Shown here one piece after another: positions 5,911 through 10,994 of a stretch of 10,994 nucleotides of DNA (the stretch's first letter is position 1; every line of letters starts with the position of its first letter). The position numbers were made by a program, and so were the translations under genes. The stretch is from contig JADGGM010000037.1 of the NCBI GenBank assembly GCA_019689955.1, positions 1-10,994 of the forward strand, in the 5' to 3' direction. The stretch comes from Gemmatimonadaceae bacterium (GTDB taxonomy: Bacteria > Gemmatimonadota > Gemmatimonadetes > Gemmatimonadales > Gemmatimonadaceae). The notes below the pieces were generated by a model. The model ran no database searches and was not told where the DNA came from. It saw only the letters and a list, made by a program, of their open reading frames with translations.

Positions 5911-8697
5911 TCAGTGCCGCCGAGCCAGCCGGGGCGGTGCAGTAGGGGTGGTGGTGTCGACTCGGGTGTAGAGCGTGGAGTCCTTGGGCATGCGGGTCAC
6001 GTGGATGTAGACGTCGCTCGGAAGATAACGCTGGGCGGCGAGCTTGAGCTCCTCCGGCGTAATCGGCACCGTCCCGTACGGCGCGACGATCTGGTCGAGC
6101 GGGATGCCGAGCTGGTTGTACAGCTTGAGCGCCTTGAGCCAGTACGCGTTCTCCTGGAGCGCCGTCTCGTGCTGCCGCCGCGCGATCGTCGCCGCCCGCA
6201 CGAGCTCGGCCGGCTGCGCACCGTGGGCCCGCAGGGAGTCCAGGATCCCCGTGAGCTCCTTCCACAGCGCGCGCATCCGCTCCGGCGCTGCCATGAACCC
6301 GCCCAGCACGCGGTAGCGCTCCGACGACTGCCCCGCTTCCGGTAGGAGATACGTGTAGCCCGTGACCAGCGGGCTATAGTCCCCCGCGAGCTCCTCGCGA
6401 ATCCGCGTACGTACGCGGTCCTGGAGCACCGTGAGGAGGAGGTCGAGCTCCTGGTGCGCCCGCAGGTATTCCGCGGGCTCGGCGGGGAACGGCCCGTCGA
6501 AGACCACCACCGTCTGGGCTTTCGGCAGCTCGAGCACGCGGTCGGTGTTGTCCACCTTGGGCAGGAACGGCTTCACGTCGAGCGGCTTGGGCATCTCGTG
6601 CGCGCCCGTGGCGGGGAGGCTCGCCACATAGCGCTCCACCAGCGGCCGGGCCTGCGCGGGTGTGAGCGCCCCCACGAGGACGAAGGTGAAGTCCGCGGCG
6701 TTCCCGAACCGGTCCTTGTACGCCGCCAATGCCTGCTCGGGCCGCACCAGCTCGGCGAGCTGCGTCGAGACCGGCCAGAGCCGCGGCTCCCCGCGGGCGA
6801 AGAGCTGGTCGATCTGATCCTGGAGCGTCGCCCCGTTGCCCTGATACTTGGCCAGGCTCGCCCAACTGTGCACCGCCGCCGTATCGAGCGTCGGGGCAGT
6901 GAACTGGCGATAGAGGAGCTGGAACACGGTCTCCACATCGGTGGGCGAGCCGGCCAGGTGGATCGCCTCGTCGGCGTAGCCGATGTCGACCGCGAACCGC
7001 TTGAGGCCCCTGGTCTCGAGCTGCTGCTTGAGCGTGGTGCGGTCGTGCTGCCCGAGCCCCGCCGCTTCGGTCATGAGCTTGGCCACCATACGACCGGGCG
7101 TCAGGAAGAGCGAGTCGGACATGCGGGAGAACCCGCCCGGGCTCCACGCTTCGAGCAGGACCTCGTCGGGGTTGTTCGAGGTGGGCTTGAAGAGCACGCG
7201 GGCCCCGTTGGAGAGCGTCCACTCGGTGACGCCTGCCACCTTATGCTGCCGCTCCCGCACGATCCGCCCCGGCGTGGGGAGCCGATCGAGCAGCGGGCTC
7301 TCGGCCACGGCGCGCTCCGGCTCGGGTGAGATTGATGCATGCCCGATGGAGTCAATCAGAGCGATGACCGTCTCCCGCGTCGGTGGCCGCACGTGGCTGA
7401 AGCGCGGCAGTTGAACCAGGATCCGCTGCCCGGCGCGCGTGGCCCACAGCGTGCGCGCCGCGTGCGCCAGGACTTCCGGCGTGATCGTGGGCAGCAGCGT
7501 GCGGGCGAGCGCGAGCTCCTGCGTGGGGCTCAGGAGCAGGCCCTCCCCGGTGAGGAAGTGCTGGACGTACTCGTTGGCGTACGCCTTCGAGGGCCGCGCG
7601 AGCGCGCTCGTGGCCGCGCCCTCGAGCTGGCGGAGGAGCGCCGCCTTCTCCCGCTCGAGCGTGGTCGCGGGGATCCCGTGCTGGGCGACGCGCTGGGTCT
7701 CCATGAGCACCGCGGCGAGCCCGCGCTCCAAGCTGTCGGGCCAGGTGATGAGCCGCAGCCCCACCAACGGCAACGGCCGCACCAGACGCCGGCGCTCGGT
7801 CGACGCGGTGATGAAGGGGCGTGAGGGCTGCTGGCGGATCGCCAGGAGCCGCGCCTCGAGGTGCCGCCAGAGGAACTCCTGCACCAGCTGCTGCGTGAGC
7901 GCCGCGCGTACCGGGCCCGGCTGCGGCAACGCGGGCCAGAGCACTTCGACCGAGGGCGTCACCGGCCCGCGGTACACATCCACCACCGGCGCGCTCGCCG
8001 CGGGGAGCAACGGCGTCACACGCGGCCGCGGCGCTTCCCGCTTCGGGATCGCGCCAAAGCGGCGCGTGAGCTCGCGGAGCGTCTGCGCGCAGTCGAAATC
8101 ACCCACGACCACCACGGCCATGAGGTCCGGCCGGTACCAGTCGTGGTAGAAGCGCCGGATGGGTCCCGGCTGCGCGGTGGTCAACAGCGTCGTGTCCCCG
8201 ATCGGGGCGCGCACGCGGTAGCGCGCGTCTCCATACCAGAGCGAGTCGTAGTGGGCGCGGTAGTTCTGCACCACCGTGTCCACGAGTGCGCGCAGCCGCC
8301 ACTCGCCCATGACCACCCCGCGCTCGGCCACGACCTCGCTCGAATCGATCATGATCCCGCCACCAGCCCAATCCTGGAGGGCATCCAGCCCCTTGCCGAG
8401 GATCGCAGGCTCGTCGCTCGGCAACGTGACCATGTACACGGTCTCGTCGTAGCTCGTGTAGGCGTTTAAGTCGGCGCCGAAGCGCATCCCGCTCTCTTCG
8501 AGGAAGTCGATGAGCGTGGTGTGCGGGAAGTGCGTGGTGCCGTTGAAGGCCATGTGCTCGAGGAAGTGGGCGAAGCCTTGCTGGTCGTCGTCTTCCTGAA
8601 GGGAGCCGGCGTTGACGGCGAGCCGGAGCTCCACGCGGCGCGCCGGTGATTTGTTGACGCGCAGATAGTAGCGCAGCCCGTTCGGGAGCGTACCCAT
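5911..8697 (-). CDS. M16-family zinc metallopeptidase (insulinase/PqqL type), 5' end lost at IS insertion
   Basis: The readable frame gives 928 aa from the first available ATG. The inverted zinc motif HFLEH is at residues 44-48, and Glu125 (in VAERGVV) is 77 residues after the second His, as in pitrilysin-type enzymes, so zinc ligands and the catalytic Glu are present. FYHDWYRPDLMAVVVVGD (183-200) is the usual first-half M16 feature. A second, inactive M16-like half starts near residue 488 (VTEWTLSNGARVLFKP). Such two-half enzymes normally act in the periplasm and degrade peptides in an enclosed chamber. The frame continues open upstream of the ATG (DPADSLRDPALA, typical of the segment before the domain) and is cut at 8737/8738 by the IS630-family element. 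A stop in this frame follows at 8851-8853 with no start codon between. The signal peptide, native start and promoter are missing from the adjacent sequence. A product from ATG 8697 would stay in the cytoplasm, so the gene is probably non-functional. Confidence 0.88.
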   Translation of the reverse strand: MGTLPNGLRYYLRVNKSPARRVELRLAVNAGSLQEDDDQQGFAHFLEHMAFNGTTHFPHTTLIDFLEESGMRFGADLNAYTSYDETVYMVTLPSDEPAILGKGLDALQDWAGGGIMIDSSEVVAERGVVMGEWRLRALVDTVVQNYRAHYDSLWYGDARYRVRAPIGDTTLLTTAQPGPIRRFYHDWYRPDLMAVVVVGDFDCAQTLRELTRRFGAIPKREAPRPRVTPLLPAASAPVVDVYRGPVTPSVEVLWPALPQPGPVRAALTQQLVQEFLWRHLEARLLAIRQQPSRPFITASTERRRLVRPLPLVGLRLITWPDSLERGLAAVLMETQRVAQHGIPATTLEREKAALLRQLEGAATSALARPSKAYANEYVQHFLTGEGLLLSPTQELALARTLLPTITPEVLAHAARTLWATRAGQRILVQLPRFSHVRPPTRETVIALIDSIGHASISPEPERAVAESPLLDRLPTPGRIVRERQHKVAGVTEWTLSNGARVLFKPTSNNPDEVLLEAWSPGGFSRMSDSLFLTPGRMVAKLMTEAAGLGQHDRTTLKQQLETRGLKRFAVDIGYADEAIHLAGSPTDVETVFQLLYRQFTAPTLDTAAVHSWASLAKYQGNGATLQDQIDQLFARGEPRLWPVSTQLAELVRPEQALAAYKDRFGNAADFTFVLVGALTPAQARPLVERYVASLPATGAHEMPKPLDVKPFLPKVDNTDRVLELPKAQTVVVFDGPFPAEPAEYLRAHQELDLLLTVLQDRVRTRIREELAGDYSPLVTGYTYLLPEAGQSSERYRVLGGFMAAPERMRALWKELTGILDSLRAHGAQPAELVRAATIARRQHETALQENAYWLKALKLYNQLGIPLDQIVAPYGTVPITPEELKLAAQRYLPSDVYIHVTRMPKDSTLYTRVDTTTPTAPPRLARRH

Positions 8698-8736
8698 GGC
8701 GAGCGCGGGATCGCGGAGCGAGTCGGCCGGATCGCC

Positions 8737-8766
8737 TAGTGGTCCGAGTCGAAAGATGTTTGACAG
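8737..8766 (+). repeat. Left terminal inverted repeat of the IS630-family element
   Basis: It matches the complement of 9881-9910 at 25 of 30 positions. The first 13 bases and the inner TGACAG block are identical. The first two bases are the TA target duplication. Confidence 0.92.
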
Positions 8767-8781
8767 AGCGGCGTGAATGGT

Positions 8782-8832
8782 GCGGACCTGGGTCGGCTCC
8801 CCTACTGGAGGGAGCGATGGCCCAGGGTCCGC
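8782..8832 (+). promoter_or_regulatory. Imperfect hairpin enclosing the ribosome-binding site and ATG of the IS630-family transposase
   Basis: Three stacked helices can form. Positions 8782-8788 pair with 8826-8832 (7 bp, GCGGACC/GGTCCGC), 8789-8792 with 8821-8824 (TGGG/CCCA), and 8796-8801 with 8810-8815 (GCTCCC/GGGAGC). The Shine-Dalgarno GGAGGGAG (8807-8814) lies largely in the inner stem and loop, and the ATG (8817-8819) is in an internal loop. Such folds are known in other IS families to block translation of read-through mRNA from outside. That role here is inferred. Confidence 0.5.
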
Positions 8833-9911
8833 AGCCCGCCGAGATCGCGCTCACGTCCGCGGAGCGCACCGCGCTCGAGCGCTACGCCCGCCGCCCGAAG
8901 ACGGCGCAGGCGCTCGCGCTGCGCGCTCGCATCGTGCTCGCCTGTGCCGACCGGCCGACGGCCTCGCACGGCGCGCTCGCCGCCGAGCTGCACACCACCC
9001 GGCAGACCGTCGGGAAGTGGCGCGCCCGCTTCGCGACCCAGCGCCTCGAGGGCCTGCTCGACGAGCCGCGCGTCGGAGCGCCGGGCACGATCACCGACGC
9101 GCAGATTGACGAGGTCGTGCGCCAGACGCTCGAGACCACGCCGCCCGACGGCCCGCACTGGAGTACGCGCGGGATGGCCGCGCGGGTCGGCCTCTCGCAG
9201 ACGGCCGTGAGCCGTATCTGGCGCGCCGTCGCCCTCCAGCCGCACCGGGCCGAGACGTTCACGCTGTCGACGGATCCGCAGTTCGTCGAGCAGGTGCGGG
9301 ACATCGTGGGGCTCGACCTCGATCCCCCCGACCGGGCGCTCGTGCTGGCGGTGGACGAGAAGACGCAGATCCCGGCCCGAGCGCCGACGGCGCCGGTCGT
9401 GCCGATGCACCCCGGGCAGCTCGAGCGCCATACGCACGACTACGTCCGGCACGGCACGACCGATCTCTTCGCGGCGCTCGATGTCCGGGCCGGCACGGTG
9501 ATCGGCGAAACCCATCGGCGGCATCGCAGCACGGAGTTCCGGCACTTCCTCGACGCCATCGACCAGCACACGCCGGCCGCGCTGGACGTGCATCTGATCC
9601 TCGACAACTCGTCGATCCACAAGACGCCGCTCATCCAGCGCTGGCTCGCCAAGCGGCCACGGTTCCACGTGCACGTCACGCCGACGAGCGCGTCGTGGCT
9701 GAACCTGGTCGAGGGCTGGTTCTCGGTCCTGCAGCGGCGCGAGCTGACGCGCGGCGTGCACCGCAGCACCTCCGCGCTCGAACAGACACTGCGGCGCTAC
9801 ATCGCCGAGACCAACGCGCACGCGAAGCCGTTCGTCTGGACCAAGACGGCTGATCAGATCCTCGACACCGTCCGCCGCTACTGTCAGCGAACTTTCCACT
9901 CGGACCACTAG
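8817..9911 (+). CDS. IS630-family DDE transposase
   Basis: This 364-aa transposase cuts and pastes the element at TA dinucleotides. The ATG at 8817 is chosen because GGAGGGAG sits two bases upstream; a GTG at 8739, within the inverted repeat, would add 26 residues unlike the family. A winged/HTH DNA-binding region occupies about residues 14-85 (LHTTRQTVGKWRARF), with a second HTH near 115-137 (TRGMAARVGLSQTAVSRIWR). The catalytic triad is Asp180 (LAVDEKTQIPA), Asp263 (HLILDNSSIHK) and Glu299 (NLVEGWFSVLQRR), with D35E spacing as expected. The frame is intact and of normal length. The final sense codon is the last triplet of the element, and the TAG stop is made of the duplicated TA plus the next G outside. 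Confidence 0.93.
   Translation: MAQGPQPAEIALTSAERTALERYARRPKTAQALALRARIVLACADRPTASHGALAAELHTTRQTVGKWRARFATQRLEGLLDEPRVGAPGTITDAQIDEVVRQTLETTPPDGPHWSTRGMAARVGLSQTAVSRIWRAVALQPHRAETFTLSTDPQFVEQVRDIVGLDLDPPDRALVLAVDEKTQIPARAPTAPVVPMHPGQLERHTHDYVRHGTTDLFAALDVRAGTVIGETHRRHRSTEFRHFLDAIDQHTPAALDVHLILDNSSIHKTPLIQRWLAKRPRFHVHVTPTSASWLNLVEGWFSVLQRRELTRGVHRSTSALEQTLRRYIAETNAHAKPFVWTKTADQILDTVRRYCQRTFHSDH
9881..9910 (-). repeat. Right terminal inverted repeat of the IS630-family element
   Basis: It is the partner of the left repeat at 8737-8766. It also encodes the last residues of the transposase (QRTFHSDH). Its final TA is the target duplication. Confidence 0.92.
9908..9911. repeat. Left CTAG target-site duplication of the IS5-family element
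   Basis: CTAG directly precedes the left inverted repeat of the IS5-family element and recurs right after its right repeat (10867-10870). It shares its TA with the right end of the IS630-family element, so the two elements abut with no host DNA between. Confidence 0.8.
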
Positions 9912-9931
9912 GCTCTGTGTGACAGGGGTGG
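9912..9931 (+). repeat. Left inverted repeat of the IS5-family element
   Basis: The first 11 bases (GCTCTGTGTGA) are identical to the complement of the right end. Over 20 bases 17 match. Confidence 0.85.
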
Positions 9932-10846
9932 CGCGGCGGTTGCGGCGCTCGGCTGGGGGTAGTGCCGCCGAGGTTGACCATGCCGCACCGACACGAACTG
10001 AGCGACGCGGAGTGGAGGCGCATGGCACCGCTGCTGCCGCCGCTCGAAACTTGTGGGACGTACTACACGGATCATCGACTCATCCTCAATGGCATTCTCT
10101 TCCGGCTCCAGACCGGCTGTCCCTGGCGCGACCTGCCGGAGCGCTACGGCCCCTGGTCGACCGTGGCCTCCCGCTTCCGCCGCTGGACGCGAGAGGGCCT
10201 CTGGGATCGTCTCCTCGAGGTACTCCGGCGTGATCTCGACGCCGCGGGCCAGTTCGACTGGGATCTCTGGTGCATCGACGGCACGCATGTCCGCGCGCAT
10301 CGCGTCGCCGCGGGCGCGGGGGAAAACCCGGGACGGGCGGCGAGCGCGGGGCGAGCCGGACGACCACGCCCTCGGCCGCAGCCGCGGCGGGTTCTCGACG
10401 ACGATCCATCTCCTCACCGACGGCGGCGGGCTGCCCTTGGGAGCCGAGATCCGCGCGGGACAAGCGCATGAGAGCCGCTACGTGGAGCCCGTGCTTGATG
10501 CTGTACGGATTCGGCGAGCACACCGAGGAAGACCTCGGCGCCGCCCGCGCCGTCTGGCGGGGGATAAAGGGTACAGCTTGCCGACCGTGCGTGCCTCGCT
10601 CAAGCGCCGGCATATTGGCGCGGTGATCGCCGAGCGGCGGAACCAGCGGGAGCGCCGGACGCACCACGCCGGTCGCAAGCCCACGTTCGACCGAGCGGCC
10701 TATCGGCAACGCTACGTCATTGAGAACTGCGTGGGCTGGCTCAAGGAAGCGCGCGGGATCGCGACCCGGTACGAAAAAGCTCGCCCTGCATTACCTCGCG
10801 CTCCTGAAACTGCGCCATTGCACGGCGCCTCCTCAAACGCATCATC

Positions 10847-10866
10847 ACCCCCCTATCACACAGAGC
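10847..10866 (-). repeat. Right inverted repeat of the IS5-family element
   Basis: It is the complement of the left end at 17 of 20 positions. It encodes the C-terminal TPLSHRA of the repaired transposase frame. Confidence 0.85.
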
Positions 10867-10870
10867 CTAG
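10867..10870. repeat. Right CTAG target-site duplication of the IS5-family element
   Basis: It duplicates 9908-9911. Its TAG is also the stop codon of the repaired transposase frame. Confidence 0.8.
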
Positions 10871-10895
10871 TAGCCAGCACGCGAGGCGCCTCTAG
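10871..10895. other. 25-bp non-IS remnant between the IS5-family and IS3-family elements
   Basis: These bases lie outside all recognised IS ends and close with another CTAG (10892-10895). If the two upstream elements are removed, they join the M16 peptidase frame and read, on the minus strand, RRLACWLL before GDPADS. A TAG immediately precedes this in frame. Either this is altered host sequence, or an IS-mediated deletion brought in unrelated DNA. Confidence 0.5.
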
Positions 10896-10918
10896 TGAAT
10901 CGCCCCGGGTTTGACGGA

Positions 10919-10945
10919 GACTCCAACACTTGAGAGGTTGGAGTC
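10919..10945 (+). promoter_or_regulatory. Perfect 9-bp hairpin ending directly before the IS3-family OrfA start
   Basis: GACTCCAAC (10919-10927) and GTTGGAGTC (10937-10945) are exact complements around a 9-nt loop. The next three bases are the ATG. The 3' arm contains GGAG, and the loop carries the better-spaced Shine-Dalgarno GAGAGG (10932-10937). Folding would hinder ribosome entry. A role in limiting transposase synthesis from read-through transcripts is inferred by analogy with other insertion sequences. Confidence 0.55.
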
Positions 10946-10994
10946 ATGTCAAAGGCAACGAAGTATTCAGCGGAGGTTCGGGAGCGGGCGGTTC
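10946..10994 (+). CDS. IS3-family transposase OrfA, N-terminal fragment
   Basis: Sixteen codons are visible (MSKATKYSAEVRERAV), matching the start of IS3-family OrfA proteins, which carry an HTH DNA-binding domain and are joined to the catalytic OrfB by -1 frameshifting. The gene is cut by the window edge. The ATG is supported by GAGAGG 8 nt upstream. Confidence 0.78.
   Translation, partial: MSKATKYSAEVRERAV

Larger units (their letters stand above)
8737..9910 (+). mobile_element. Complete IS630-family insertion sequence
   Basis: The element has terminal inverted repeats of about 30 bp (25 of 30 match) that begin TAGTGGTCCGAGT at the left and end with its complement at the right. It carries one DDE transposase spanning almost its whole length. 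It is flanked by TA at 8737-8738 and 9909-9910, the TA duplication characteristic of the IS630/Tc1/mariner superfamily. The base before the left TA is C and the base after the right TA is G, so the target read CTAG. A TTGACA hexamer (8760-8765) at the inner edge of the left repeat is a candidate -35 box, but I see no good -10 partner. The insertion removed the 5' end of the M16 peptidase gene from its body. Confidence 0.93.
9912..10866 (+). mobile_element. IS5-family insertion sequence with CTAG duplication, transposase frameshifted
   Basis: This 955-bp element has inverted repeats that start GCTCTGTGTGA at both ends (17 of the first 20 positions match: 9912-9931 against the complement of 10847-10866). 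It is flanked by CTAG on both sides. Its two-domain transposase resembles the IS427-like group of the IS5 family: an N-terminal DUF4096-type segment, then a DDE domain often expressed by frameshifting. It sits exactly at the right end of the IS630-family element. The order of insertion cannot be told, because either order leaves the same sequence when both use CTAG. Confidence 0.88.
9980..10870 (+). pseudogene. IS5-family (IS427-like) transposase, three frame breaks
   Basis: The ATG at 9980 has GAGG 6 nt upstream and opens MPHRHELSDAEWRRMAPLLP, a DUF4096-type N-terminus. The first frame runs through WCIDGTH with the first catalytic Asp (residue 100), then loses homology near 10318-10326 (a G5A4 run). 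The DDE domain continues one base on: EPDDHALGRSRGGFSTTIHL, LAGDKGYS (second Asp) and VIENCVGWLKEARG (catalytic Glu). At the A5 run 10774-10778 the family-like sequence moves on by one base again (KLALHYLALLKL). Near 10812 it moves a third time, back into the original frame, to end IARRLLKRIITPLSHRA and TAG at 10868-10870. Removing one base at each point gives about 295 aa, a normal length. The first shift could be programmed, but +1 rather than -1 is needed. The other two look like mutations. All catalytic residues survive, but the single protein is not encoded. Confidence 0.82.
10896..10994 (+). mobile_element. Left end of an IS3-family insertion sequence (runs off the window)
   Basis: The stretch opens with TGAATCGCCCCGGG, a TG-starting terminal repeat typical of the IS3 family. 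It is followed 50 bp later by the start of an OrfA-type transposase gene. The right half, including OrfB and the right repeat, lies outside the window, so completeness is unknown. Confidence 0.8.

Noticed and set aside
8760..8788. Complete sigma70-type promoter for the IS630-family transposase
   Set aside because: TTGACA at 8760-8765 is a perfect -35 match, but no acceptable -10 lies 16-18 nt downstream, so I did not call a promoter.
8739..8816. GTG-initiated 26-residue N-terminal extension of the IS630-family transposase
   Set aside because: It would start inside the terminal inverted repeat and has no ribosome-binding site, while the ATG at 8817 has an excellent one.
8802..10028. 408-codon minus-strand frame across the IS630-family element
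   Set aside because: It spans the element boundary into the next IS and is an antisense shadow of a clear DDE transposase.
10270..10626. The -1 frame in the IS5-family element as the programmed frameshift product
   Set aside because: Its translation (ending in GIKGTACRPCVPR and so on) lacks the DDE motifs; the catalytic domain is in the +1 frame.
1..10994. CRISPR array, tRNA or rRNA gene, toxin-antitoxin pair, or defence system
   Set aside because: I saw no regularly spaced direct repeats, tRNA cloverleaf or rRNA-like sequence, and no protein families of these systems.

Overview
The window is GC-rich DNA, probably from a Gram-negative, outer-membrane-bearing bacterium. The gene content (an AsmA-type protein with a C-terminal coiled coil, a two-half M16 peptidase, a secreted protein whose signal peptide ends in Ala-Ala-Gln) resembles Gemmatimonadota. 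That assignment is an impression from protein style, not a computed result.

Layout. Positions 1-8697 hold five co-oriented host genes, all on the minus strand. In transcription order they are: an M16 (insulinase/PqqL-type) zinc peptidase (5911-8697); a secreted protein of unknown function, possibly a beta-barrel (4971-5774); a short remnant of a BtuF-like/cobalamin-binding-type substrate-binding protein (4561-4872); an NhaP2/CvrA-type cation/proton antiporter with a C-terminal TrkA-C (RCK-C) domain (3090-4574), whose GTG start overlaps the end of the remnant; and an AsmA-family inner-membrane/periplasmic protein (199-2928). A 13-bp GAAA-loop hairpin follows AsmA. The two long genes have intact frames of more than 900 codons, so base quality there looks good.

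Positions 8737-10994 are a pile-up of three unrelated insertion sequences, all transcribed on the plus strand. They are a complete IS630-family element (8737-9910, TA duplication), a complete but frameshifted IS5-family element (9912-10866, CTAG duplication), then 25 bp of residual DNA and the left end of an IS3-family element that runs off the window. The first element sits at the 5' end of the M16 peptidase gene. It removes the signal peptide, start codon and promoter, although the catalytic HxxEH domain survives.

The most interesting features are in the IS cluster. All the junctions fall on CTAG. Neither complete element carries its own transposase stop codon: in both, the TAG of the CTAG target supplies it. 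The IS630-family transposase start is folded into a long imperfect hairpin, and the IS3-family OrfA start is directly preceded by a perfect 9-bp hairpin. The IS5-family transposase needs three +1 frame corrections to be read as one protein. I see no CRISPR array, tRNA, rRNA, recognisable defence island or other new multi-gene system.
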